Shown: piece after piece, positions 23,301 through 33,519 of the stretch
Layout of the letters: every line of letters begins with the position of its first letter
Position numbering within the stretch: position 1 is the stretch's first letter
Assembly (NCBI GenBank): GCA_949987705.1
Contig: OX465283.1
Location: forward strand, 137,418,101 to 137,482,100
From: Thereva unica
Taxonomy: Eukaryota; Arthropoda; Insecta; Diptera; Therevidae
DNA: 64,000 nucleotides
Reading direction: 5' to 3'
The notes under the pieces: model-generated
Seen by the model: only the letters and a program-made list of their open reading frames with translations
Database searches by the model: none
Told to the model about the DNA's origin: nothing
Program-made: the position numbers and the translations under genes

Positions 23301-23640
23301 TCGTCAGTGCTGTTGATTCGGCCTATTTTCGAGCCTCCTCCTTGTTTTTTTATCCTTAAAAATTTTAGGATTTATTAATGATGGCGGATTGTGGACGTGC
23401 ACGAGGATAATTTAAATTGAAATCAGAATTGTGGATTTCGGGGCTTTTTTCTGTATGTTGAGGATAAAAGTTTTTAGGCAATTTTCATAAAATTAAATTC
23501 TGTCGAAGACCTGAAGTGAGGGTTTTTGCCTGTTTTTCTTTTTTTTTGTTGCCAAAAAGTTAACTTTATTGAAATAATTGTAAGAATAATAAATTGTATT
23601 TTCCTTTTTGCTTATTAAGGGCAATTTCTTTTAATTTGCA
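20345..23640. other. Non-coding; probably upstream intron or 5' flank of the receptor gene
   Basis: No supported exon. Because the next exon opens with a splice acceptor, part of this interval is expected to be intron of the muscarinic receptor gene. I could not identify the initiating exon. A stretch at about 21475-21530 shares short words (GTACGCTTG...ATGTCACCAG) with 35480-35510 inside a hAT-like element and may be repeat-derived. Confidence 0.5.
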
Positions 23641-23641
23641 G

Positions 23642-24051
23642 GAAGTTAAAAAAGAAACAGGAGGATATTTGTAAGTCGTTGTACGACCGCCTTTTGGAAT
23701 TTCCAGACTGTCAAAAGATTCTTGGTATTCCGGCTTACAGACCACTCATAGATGGTGATGAGATTCCGCTTTGGAATACAACTTCAATATTTTGGGATCG
23801 AGGGCCTCTGAACAGTTCACTAGATTCGAATGGAAATATATCATCTGATGTCGATTCTAATGGGCCTATGCAAGTCCTGCCACCATTTGAACTGTGGCAG
23901 ACAGTCCTTATAGCAATTTGCCTCGCCATCTGTATTATACTTACAGTCGGAGGTAATATATTGGTGCTCTTAGCCTTCATCGTTGACAGAAGTATACGGC
24001 AGCCGAGCAACTACTTTATAGCGTCGTTAGCTGCGACGGATATGCTAATAG
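23642..24051 (+). CDS. mAChR-B: Muscarinic acetylcholine receptor, B-type: exon with N-terminal region, TM1 and start of TM2
   Basis: This internal coding exon is preceded by a pyrimidine-rich tract ending TTTGCAG and followed by a donor at G|GTAAGA. No in-frame Met or stop precedes the membrane region, so translation starts in an upstream exon; a TTG at 23679 is not a credible start. The extracellular part has three N-glycosylation sequons (N-T-T, N-S-S, N-I-S). TM1 lies at about 23901-23984 ([20 protein letters not shown]) with the class A Gly-Asn. TM2 begins [13 protein letters not shown] and holds the conserved Asp. The split Gly codon joins phase-perfectly to the exon at 24625. The product is a plasma-membrane GPCR for acetylcholine. 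The B-type call rests on the long-loop receptor in the next exon and my memory of the insect family. Confidence 0.85.
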
Positions 24052-24624
24052 GTAAGAAATTATTGGTATATGTTGAGAATTGTACATAGTGGTTAGCAAG
24101 ACTGGTCTTCTACATTTAGGTCAAGCAAGACCAAGGCAAGACAGGACAAAGATAACTCAAGACTGAGAGATCAAGATAGCAAGGTTTTTGCTCATCACTA
24201 AGTGGCAAAAGTCTTGCAGTAATGGGCAAAAAATCTTGTCTTACACATTTAGGAGGACCAAGAAAGTACTACAAGACTTTATGCAAGAATTTTTGCAAGA
24301 CTTTTAGCAAGAATTTTTGCAAGACTTTTTGCAAGATTTTTAGCAAGACTTTTAGCAAGAATTTTTGCAAGACTTTTTGCACGACTTTTTGCTCATCACT
24401 GCAAGACTTTTGGGACTTAGTGATGAGAAAAAGGTTTTGTTTCTTGATATTGCAGTCTTATTTTGTCCTGTTCTGTCCTGGTCTTGCTTTGGTCTTGATA
24501 AATGTGTAAGAAAAGACAAAACTGCAAGACCAGTCTTGCTCATCACTAGTTGTACATCGATATTTTGGGGTCTATATAGTATGAAAATTAAAAATAATAA
24601 CATCATGTTTATTTTTTTTTCTAG
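24052..24624 (+). other. Intron of the muscarinic receptor gene (GT-AG)
   Basis: This 573-bp intron has donor GTAAGAAA and acceptor TTTTTTTTTCTAG. It splits a Gly codon after its first base, between L-I and T-V-S-M-P-F in TM2. Most of it (24086-24548) is one transposable element. Open frames of 95-116 codons across it arise from that element's CAAGAC repeats. Confidence 0.85.
24086..24548. mobile_element. CAAGAC-word hAT-like element, copy A (inside receptor intron)
   Basis: The termini are inverted: TAGTGGTTAGCAAGACTGGT on the left and the complement of TAGTGATGAGCAAGACTGGT on the right. Flanks are ATTGTACA (24078-24085) and GTTGTACA (24549-24556), a 7-of-8 match. This fits the 8-bp duplication of hAT elements. 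The body is almost wholly built of CAAGAC, GCAAGAATTTTT and their complements, with a run of about ten GCAAG(A/T)-TTTTT units at 24277-24390. Internal copies of the terminal word GCTCATCACT (near 24194 and 24392) imply nested or internally duplicated copies. No transposase is encoded. Confidence 0.8.
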
Positions 24625-26891
24625 GAACAGTTTCGATGCCATTCTACACTGTTTACGTTCTAATGGGTTACTGGGACTTGGGCCCATTACTATGCGATCT
24701 TTGGCTGTCAGTTGATTACACGGTGTGCCTGGTATCTCAGTATACTGTGCTATTAATTACGATTGATCGTTTTTGTTCAGTTAAAATAGCCGCAAAATAT
24801 AGAAGTTGGCGAACTAAAAAGAAAGTCATTTGGATGGTGACAATAACTTGGATAATACCAGCCTTGCTCTTTTTTATATCAATTTTTGGATGGGAGCATT
24901 TTGTTGGATATAGAGACTTATTACCAGGACAATGTGCTGTACAATTTCTTAAGGATCCTGTATTTAATACTGCTCTAATCATAGGGTACTATTGGACAAC
25001 TTTAGTCGTATTGTTTGTTTTATATGGTGGTATTTACAAAACGGCATACGATATGCAAAAGAGAAGCGAGGCGAAGCAACGTAAGATGCAATCAATGGTA
25101 GCGCTAAGTGCTGGTGCGATGACTGGGATGGCTGGTAGGGCGGCAGGAATAGGTATATCAAAAACCCAATCCACATTAGTAAGTTGTGATAAACAAAGAG
25201 CAATGAATTCCACAGCTCAAGTATCAACAGTTCCTCCATCAGCTATGACATCATCATCATCATCGAATCAATACAATGACCAGCAGGCTCGTAAGGCATC
25301 AACTGGTGCTGCAAAGCCGGCTTCAAAAGAGGACCAAACTGTAACGCAAAATACCGAGACTGTAAATAAAGTGAAAAAGGAGCCTACTACTGATGGTGAT
25401 AAGAGTGAACGATCAAGTAGTCCTGCCTTCGATTCAGATGAAGAGAGTTCTGTTAACCAACAGAATCAGCAACAAGAACAGCTAGCCATGATGCGTAAAA
25501 GATCATCAATTGGGTTAGTATTTGGAGCACAGGCACCTATAATAGCGACACGAAGTAACGGTAATATAAATCAAAGAACTAAAGCAAATTCAATAGGAAG
25601 TTGCACCTTAAACCCATCGCCCAAATCCCCAAGCCATAGGAAAGCATCTGAACCACTGTCAAAGATCCGTGAACAGAGCCTTCTTGATCTTGCATATCCG
25701 ATTCAAGAAGAATCGAAGCAAGTGAAACCCTTAAAACCTACCCCAATTCAATCGCCCATCTCCCCAAAGGACATCGAGCCTATAGAAATACCACCAAATC
25801 AATCGCTCACTAGTCTTACTCGCACTATTTTACCCCCGCCAGCTGGCTTTCAAGGCAGTCCACACTTATCGGAGAGTCCACCCTCGAAATCTGATCGAAT
25901 TGGTATGAGTACACATAGCGATTTGACACTGACCTATGATGTATTGGGAGGAATGGACGGTGCCGATTTGAGATACATGGACGAAAGCTCAATAGCGTTG
26001 CGATCACCTAGTAACGAAAGCCCTTCCACATCTATTAGTTTTCCTATACAAAATAAGAACACAATATCAGCAGCAAATCAATCTCTGGCCTATCCAACTC
26101 TCCTGCACAAGGCCCTAACTAGAGCCGCTGCAAAGTCCCAGCAACCACCTCCTACAGTCCTCTTGAAGCAGGAGGACGTTCAAGTAAATTCTATGTCAAA
26201 TCCTCCAGTTGAGCCAGTTAACAAATACAATACCACCGTAAGCTTAAGCGATCAGAGTTCAGAGCGGCCGATAACTGCAATAGTCCCGACAACTTGCGCA
26301 AACAAATCAAACTTAGACGAAATCAAATCAACTGCACCAGCATTAATGTTAGGTAATCTAGATCTGCCGAAACAATCAGAAACATCCACTAATGTCGATA
26401 ATACGAACGCTGAAAACGCTATGGATTTAACCTGTGACAATGCACAACATGCGTCCGGAACTAGCTCAGGAACAACGTCACAGCTGCCGACGATTACAAT
26501 GCAACAAAACCAAAGTCAACAAACGGAGAAGAGGGAGTCATCAAGGCGTGATTTTATACGTTCAATAGGTAAAAGACTGAAAGGTAAGAAAAAGATTCCT
26601 CTTGGTGTTGGTCGGCAGAAGTCCAAGTCGGAGAATAGAGCCCGGAAGGCTTTCCGCACGATATCCTTTATCCTGGGCGCATTCGTTGCATGCTGGACTC
26701 CGTATCATATCCTGGCACTGGTTGAAGGTTTTTGTTCCAACCCTCCATGCACAAACGAACACCTCTACATGTTCTCGTATTTTCTGTGTTATGCCAATAG
26801 TCCTATGAATCCCTTTTGCTATGCCTTAGCTAATCAACAGTTCAAAAGGACCTTTACTAGGATTTTGAAGGGAGATCTGCATATGACGTAA
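24625..26891 (+). CDS. mAChR-B: Muscarinic acetylcholine receptor, B-type: TM2 to C-terminus
   Basis: Residues are counted from the Met at 24636. TM3 holds [11 protein letters not shown] with the amine-binding Asp27. C20 pairs with C100 of the second extracellular loop. The DRY position reads D-R-F (44-46). TM4 spans about 62-83 and TM5 about 110-133. A third intracellular loop of about 530 residues follows, rich in Ser, Gln, Asn and Pro. TM6 begins [13 protein letters not shown] and holds CWTPYHI (W687). TM7 holds [11 protein letters not shown] short tail ends KGDLHMT. The SVDYTVCLV and CWTPY motifs identify a muscarinic receptor. The segment [16 protein letters not shown] before the long loop matches my recollection of dipteran B-type receptors, which in Drosophila couple to Gi/o. 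An A-type receptor is less likely. The reading frame is fully open, so the gene appears functional. Confidence 0.9.
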
Positions 26892-27285
26892 GTGCATTCG
26901 TTATGTAAACTTGTAAGCACTGATTTTGTGATTTTTTATAAAAAGATGGAAATAGTTCTCTGTGATTTATTGTTTGTGCAATTTAGTTTTTAGTTTTTGT
27001 GTATTTTGCGAGTTTGTTTATTTTAAATTACATTTATAGAAAACATTTAACCATTGGTGAAAAAGGAGGCTTTTCAATGATTGTAATTCTTAATTATTCG
27101 TACTGCCCTATGTTACATGGTGGCACCTAAAGCATGTCTTCGGTTGTTTTGTATTATTTTACCAGTCGATGGTTGACCACTTGATATATTTGTGTAATCC
27201 TTTACTATTCTGTTTTAGTAGATTTTTCCGTTGGCAAACTTTGATTAAAGAGTTTTTTTTAAGATTTGTGGGGGAGGGGGGAAGC
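26892..27285 (+). other. 3' flank or 3' UTR of the receptor
   Basis: This is T-rich sequence between the stop codon and the LINE that starts at about 27290. I see no AATAAA signal, so either a variant signal is used or the transcript runs into the retroelement. GTAAGT overlaps the stop codon at 26888-26893 and would score as a donor. Confidence 0.4.
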
Positions 27286-27289
27286 AACT

Positions 27290-30200
27290 CACATGGTGAA
27301 CACTGCGTCCAAGTTAGGGCCGAGTACGTACCCTACTAGCGGAACAGACTATCTCAAATTGACGAAGGTCGGACTTGAGCAGAGCTCAAAAACTCTCTGA
27401 TAAACATTCTTCTTCTAAGCCAGATCAGAGCAGAACATTCACAAAGAATATGTGTGGAAGTCTCGTCGTCTTCCATGAAGAGTTGGCATTCTGTCTCTTC
27501 AGACAGTCCAAGGTTGCGGAGGTGACATCGCAGACTACATGGCCAGTTAGATAACTCACCAGCAGCCCCTAGATTTAGCCCCTTAATCCACTCCTCTATC
27601 GGGGACTTGGAGGTGAACCAAGAGGGGTTCTGGGCCCTGGACCAAAGTCTCAGACCCCTCCCTCGCGAGACTGTCTGCGGCCTCATTCAGCTCGATACCC
27701 CAGTGTCCCCAGTTAAAGGACCCAGCAGAGCGAGACCTCATTTCTTCTGGTCAGGCTCTGGAGTACGTCAAAATACCCTGCTACTATTTTGGAGTAAAAC
27801 TTCCACGATGAGAGTGCCTTGATGAGAGCTTGGTTGTCAGAAAAGATTTTAATGTTGGCGCCTTTCAGACCTTTCTCTAAGTTGATCCGGGATAATCACC
27901 ATGAATTTCCCTTGGAACCGCAGCTGACTAACCATATGGTCGGATATGAGGCAAATGGAAATGTTTGGGATAATGTTAAGGATATTCATGTGTCCTTTGA
28001 CTGCATAGGGCCAGTTGGATGAAATCTGAAGTCTTAAGGTACTTATGGCGGCCGATTTCTATATGAAGAAATACAATGGGATCAATTCAATGATTGCTTC
28101 CATTGCAGCTGTGGAACTGGCCCGCATAGCTCCGGTAATGGAAAGGCAAGCAAGTCGTTGCAATTTCCTGCACTTGAGGATCGACGTAACCTGTTTAGTC
28201 TTGGGCCACTAAATTATAGCTGCATAAGTGATAACAGGTTCAACAATCGTATTGTACATCCAGTACATCATTTGTGGAGTAAGACCCCATGTCTTACCCA
28301 GAAGGCTTTTGTAGGCCCATATGGCCCTTGCGGATTTGCTGATGATGTAGTCAAGTTTGGGGTTCCAGTTCAGTCTCTTGTCTAACTTTACTCCCAAATA
28401 TTCGACTGCGTCTGAGTACTGAACGGTGGTATCCTGGATGCAGATAGGACCTAGTTCCACTTTGTAGCGTTTGGAGAAAGGTACCAGGACAGCCTTATTT
28501 GGGTAGATTGCCAGGCCCTCTTTGGTACACCATCTTTGAACTTCTCGAAGTGCTGTTCTCATGAAAACTGTAATGGTTAAGTCAAACTTCCCGAGACAAT
28601 GATGTCAAGATCATCTGCATAACCGACGACATCGAAACCAGATTCAGATAGTTTGGTCAAAAGTTCATCCACAACTGGTGACCAGAGTAGCGGGGATAAG
28701 ACACCATCTCGAGGGCAGCGCTTAAAAGCCTTAACACTAATTGGTGGAGACACCTAGGGTAGAATAAATGTCATGATCTACAAGCATGGCATTTATCCAC
28801 TTAATCGTGTGAGGATCCAGGTTTCTGAGAGTCGGTGTTCTAGAAGTAGAATCATACCCAGTGCTATGAAAAGCACTTTCGATGTCAAGGAACGAGCATA
28901 AAACAGTTTCTCTAGCGAGAAAGGGTTTTTCGAATTTACTGACCAGGTGATGTAAAGCAACCTTTGATGATTTACCCTTAGAGTAAGCGAACTGGGGGAA
29001 ATGTAGAGGAAGGGAGAGCTCCAGCTTGGACCTAATATGAAGGTCTAGCAGCCTTTCCAACGTTTTAAAAAGAAAAGAGGTAAAGCTTATAGGTCTGTAC
29101 AATTTGGGCAGCCTCAGTGGTCTGTTTCGCTGTTTGGGGATAAAAATCACCACGACTTTCCAGCAGATGGTTGGAATGTATCCCAAGCTGAAGTTGGCTC
29201 TAAAGAGGCAGACCAGGTTGATGAGAATCCGATCAAGGCACTTATAAAGAAGTGCAGGAAAATTCCATCTCCTCCCAGGGATTTATAGAGTTGAAAAGAG
29301 GCCACTGCCCACACCTGTCACTGTCGAAGATGTTCCCAGAGAGACTCCGGGAATAACGGTCTTGCAAGGTCCTATGACTACACCCAGCAACAAATGGATA
29401 AGCGGTCTGAAGGATTGACCCTGGAAAGTCCTCTCTGAGCAGGTACCTTAAGGTTTTTTCATGGTTAGAGGTGTAGGAGCCATCCTCCTTTTTGAGAAAT
29501 CCGACTTCGTTGAAGGAGTCTTTGTAAAGTAGCTTTTGGAGTCTAGACGCCCTTGATAAAGTCTGAAGGCTCTCACAGTGTTTCCTTCAGAAACGTCTCA
29601 ACTCTTTGTTATAGGCTCTTAGGTTCACCTATATTCATCCCAATGCCCAGTAGGTTTTGCCCTATTGAACGGTCTCCTAACATCTTTACGCATTGCAGCT
29701 AACCTGTCGTTCCATCAGATTACTTTACGTGGTGAGTAAAAGTAAGAGACAGTGTTGCTGTCATGGTAGGAAGAGATCAGCACATCAGTAAGCTGCGTCG
29801 CCGTATTCTCCAGCTCACACACTGATCTGATAGAAGCAGCAAGCAGGTCTGATTTCGAGGCCACAAGCCCCTGATACTTAGACCAGTTGGTGTTTAGGAA
29901 CCAAAGAAGAGGCGCGGATATGTGGGAGGTCCAAAATGTCAAATTTAATGTGCAGATGATCCGACAGTGAGGCCTCGTCCGGAACACGCCAGTTTTCAAT
30001 CCTGTTGGAGAGAAGCCTGCTCGTGAAGATGTTGTCTAGCACCTCTTTTCTACTAGCATTGACAAAAGTGGGGTTTCATCCCCTATTTGCAATATCTATG
30101 TTATTCATAACATGAAATTCTAGAAAACACTCACCCCTTTCGTTTACATCGGTACTCCCCCAGATGGAGTGGTGAGCATTTGCATCACAGCCGATGACGA

Positions 30201-30420
30201 ATTGCCGGTTCGTCTTGCGACAGAACTTAATGAGTTCTTGAACCTCTTGGAGAGGCACTATTGCTACATCCCAAGGCGGACGCAAGGACAATTTGTTGGA
30301 ATTCGTTGGCCGTGGGAACTGCAACCGAGATCGCCACGAGATCTCTAGAAATAAAGTTAGTAATGCAGAGATGAGTGACACGATTGTCAATTAAAAGGGC
30401 AGCGAGACGAGAGTCTTAGA
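27290..30420 (-). pseudogene. Long decayed LOA/I-like LINE (endonuclease, reverse transcriptase, RNase H)
   Basis: Read from 30420 downwards, the parts lie in native order. The endonuclease has CDANAHHSIWGSTDVNERGE at about 30130-30200. A linker follows (29715-29999, W-x-x-P-R-K at its end). The reverse transcriptase has PKLYRPISFTSFLFKTLERL and F-L-D-I-E-S-A-F at 28860-29110. A Y-A-D-D equivalent is degraded near 28620. The thumb reads YLGVKLDKRLNWNPKLDYI and GKTWGLTPQMMYWMYN at 28260-28420. An RNase H strand, I-F-S-D-N-Q-A-L, lies at about 27825-27850. The C-terminal C-x-x-H-x-x-C-x-C-like block is at 27440-27520. Numerous frameshifts make it inactive. It lies about 400 bp downstream of, and opposite to, the receptor gene. 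Confidence 0.8.
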
Positions 30421-30543
30421 CGTTATCGATTTTTTTATAATATCACATTTTCTGCTCTTTCACAATATTGCACTTTATGACTTTCACATTTCAAATGATG
30501 TCTTTTTAACTTATCCTCCATGCGATGATCACATGCTAAAGTT

Positions 30544-30783
30544 TAGTGGTGGTTTCCAACCTTTTTGTACCTGCGCCCCCCCTTTAAAAAAAAAGTTGTT
30601 GCGCCCCCTTAATTTGGATTGTGGATTACGTATATACATATTTTGCTGATTCATTTTTTTGACACCTATTCGACTTTTTTGGTTTGTATTCGAAAATGAT
30701 ATTTTGGAAACAGCTGCATGCCCCCCTTACAACAGTCTCGCGCCCCCCTAGGGGGGCGCGCCCCACAGGTTGGAAATCACTGG
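30544..30783. mobile_element. hAT-like MITE with GC-rich GCGCCCCCC subterminal block
   Basis: The termini GTGGTTTCCAACC and GGTTGGAAATCACTG are inverted. They match the widespread CAGTGGTTCCCAACC-type ends of non-autonomous hAT elements, followed by the usual C-rich GCGCCCCCC stretches on both sides. The right subterminal part contains a perfect 22-bp palindrome at 30739-30760 centred on TA. I could not resolve an 8-bp target duplication. Confidence 0.75.
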
Positions 30784-31525
30784 AAACATATCATAATTCT
30801 ATATTATGTCTATATATTAGTACATACATTACCTATAAAGTCCTCAACCAAGTGGCAAATCCGAAGAAGGCCAGAAAATCAATTCATCGTTGTACATTTT
30901 AATTTATTATACAAAAACTGTTAAGTGCACAGAAAGTTCCCAATAACACCCGCTTTAAATTAAAGCTTCTAAAACAATCCATTTATTAAAATCTGAAAAC
31001 CGTTTCTAACCAAAACTCATTAGTAGAAAGCGGGGGTTTTTTGTGTCTAAAAGGAATTTTTGTAATGATTAATTGCTACGTTTCCATTCACAACTACATA
31101 CACTTGTGCTCGTATAACCCGGAGGAATCTCATGCTCCATTTTCCATTAAACCAATGCTTTACAACGTGGAAATTGTTCATTAATTCTTTGGAAACTTGG
31201 GATTCTTAGATTAGGATTTTGAAATAATTTTGCTGACTCCATAATCTGGGGGAAGACACTTGAGGATTTTAGTGATTATACTTTGATTTCGTTCTAGTAT
31301 TAATGATCACGTACGTGTACATATATTACCCAGAGGGCAAGGATTTTGAGGTTTTCTATTTTATTATTTAGTATTATTAAAGTATTCGAGTTAAATTAAC
31401 AGATTAGACCAGCATGACACGTATCTGTAACTTATACACGGCTGGTTTAAATCTTCTTATTTAGTAATTTCTTTAGATGGAAGTTGTCGTGTTTTGGATG
31501 TCCTTTATTTCTATTTACGAAAAAC
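30784..31525. other. Non-coding spacer
   Basis: AT-rich sequence with no supported gene. It may include decayed downstream sequence of the Helitron helicase read from the other side. Confidence 0.4.
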
Positions 31526-31529
31526 ATGG

Positions 31530-32040
31530 ATTCTTCAAATTTAGGCCACTTACATGGAAGGACTGTCTCTGAGATTTTGCTGATTGTCATTGCGAATGCC
31601 AATCAGACTGGAAATCGTAATCCTTTGAAATCAAAAGGAGTATCGGTCGTAATCAACTGAAAGCGGGGAATGAACACATTCTCCCCGAATATTTTCCTTT
31701 TATAATTGTTGCGTCTATCAGATTCGGTATCAAATTCTTAATAGCAAGTCTGGTACCATTGCGTCGTCGTGGTTGATACAAATGGTGATGTTGCACGTTG
31801 GAGTTTCCATTGTGTTCAAATTCATTGGCAATTTGAGTGTGGAATATGCAGTACGTCCTCCGTCTAGTAGCGTCACTGCTATTCCGGATGATGCGGGAGC
31901 TAGTGTAACATCAGCTCGCGATCGAATTGTGGCCAGAATCAGCGAAATAACGAATGTTTTCCCTGTTTCACCTGGCGCATCCAGGAAAAATATCCCACAA
32001 TATCCTACAGTTGAAGGATCAAGTGCTAATTAACATTTTA
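31530..32040 (-). pseudogene. Helitron Pif1-like helicase remnant
   Basis: The minus strand reads GIFFLDAPGETGKTFVISLI, an ATP-binding Walker A loop with Glu where Helitrons usually have Gly. ATIRSRADVTLAPASSGIAV follows, then TLLDGGRTAYSTLKLP and TPTCNIT. After a deletion and stops it resumes with the late helicase blocks: S-G-R-M-C, a damaged P-F-x-F-K-R segment, then M-T-I-N-Q-Q-N followed by a G-L-N-L block. This is the Pif1 helicase domain of a Helitron (RepHel) protein. The middle third of the helicase and the whole Rep nuclease are missing. The 5'-TC and 3'-CTRR ends were not located. Confidence 0.8.
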
Positions 32041-32829
32041 CCTGTAATGACATTGAGCATTTTCTTCGTGATTCAAATCGCCAGAACTTGGAGCATTGTA
32101 TTGCCGTGAATAAATGCCATTTAATGGAACCAGCCCAAATGACTACCGCGACACACGCAAGTAAAGCTACGAACATTTGAAGTTGACAAATTTTCAACTT
32201 TCCATGCGATAGGCGCGTTTGACGTTTGTTTGCTGTTCTAGTGTGCGAAGTTCAAAAATACGATAACGAAATACAACTCAACTAAGGTTTAGACAAACTG
32301 AAAACATTAAATGAGATGAAACGTCGTACACGTACAACGCGTTCATTGGGTCCGTCAAATGCTTCGCAGCCTGGACTGTCACACGCATCTTACGCAGGCG
32401 TCGCGTTAACGTATTCTATGGGCCGGAACCTTTAGGGTTATCAACACTTTGTTGACTGTTATATTTCAAAGGCGCGGCGATAGCACCCCACCCTACGGTG
32501 TGCCTCTACCAACCCATTTGACTTCTTCCGAAAGCCCCAGACCAGACTTTATGATCCTGGGGCCGAAAAGGAGCACCCGTCGACACCCGGACGCTGGAGT
32601 GCCCCCACGATCGCAGAAGATTCAAGATTGTTGAACGCACCTTCAATATCAGTCTATTAGCTTTGGTAGAAATATTTGGCGGTGTGCTATAATCAATAGT
32701 TTTTTTGTCTTTATCAGAGCCAATTGACTGAAAAGATCAAAATAACAAAGATCAAAAATAACAAACGTCAAAGATGTAAAAACAATATGATTTATATGAT
32801 ATGTAAAGATAATATGATTTAGAATCATT

Positions 32830-33350
32830 ATTGGTGGAACACAATGCTCACCATAAGCCGTGAGCTATAAAAGCTTTTCGTTGACAAATAATAGATACCA
32901 TGTATCTACCTAGGAACGAACAAAATGAAACTATCGGCGAAGTGACCATAACTACGACCAAAAAATTAGAACCTATTTCTATTTTTTGGTTGACGCTTAC
33001 AGTTCTACCAAATCATACATACAAAAAAACACCGCTGTCAACAAATAAAACGTTATTATTTTGACAAAAAAGTACCTTTTTCACAAATTTTGTTGTGTCT
33101 GAGGGTCCTTTATTTTAAAAATAAAAAAAATAACGTGTTGCATTCTTTTTTTTCATATTAGTTTAAATTAGTTTCAATTTCAATTTGAAACTCATTTGAC
33201 AGGAAATTTTTTTTCAACGCCTACGGTATCGCGTTGCTCTATTATAATTTTAGTTTTACGATTGACAGCGATGGCATAATTTGAGAGCGATAGAGCTTTC
33301 ATAGCCCACGGCTTATGGCAAGCATTGTGTTCCTGCTATTAAGGTACAAA
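32830..33350 (+). mobile_element. MITE copy 1 of an inverted pair
   Basis: An element of about 510-520 bp has inverted termini containing ACACAATGCTCACCATAAGC and a TATAAAAGCTTT word. It is nearly identical, in opposite orientation, to 33622-34140. The internal order is: TAGGAACGAACAAAATGAAA, TTTTGACAAAAAAGTACC, CAACGCCTACGGTATCGCG, then the right terminus AGCATTGTGTTCC. Outer ends are uncertain by about 10 bp. It has no coding capacity. Confidence 0.8.
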
Positions 33351-33519
33351 ATCGTAGCTTTAGAGTTAATTGTCCGAACTAATATGTACGTGAAATTTGC
33401 TGCATTGAAACTCGACTGCTGCATCAAGTGACCTGGCGGATACTTTCTAAAGCCACTCCTAGATGGCGCTGTAATGGGGGGTCTCCCAAGATGCATCTCT
33501 AAGCCCTGTTTAAAAAACT

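Noticed and set aside
23679..23681. TTG as start codon of the receptor
   Set aside because: The exon opens earlier with a splice acceptor and no stop, and animal receptors use ATG; the true start is upstream.
24277..24390. Regularly repeated GCAAGA-TTTTT units resembling a CRISPR-like or satellite array
   Set aside because: Units are about 10-20 bp, without spacers of constant length, and lie inside a hAT-like element in an animal intron; no cas genes exist here.
24222..24715. ORFs of 95-116 codons over the receptor intron (including a Cys/Lys-rich reading)
   Set aside because: They read through the CAAGAC array of the transposon and are a product of word composition.
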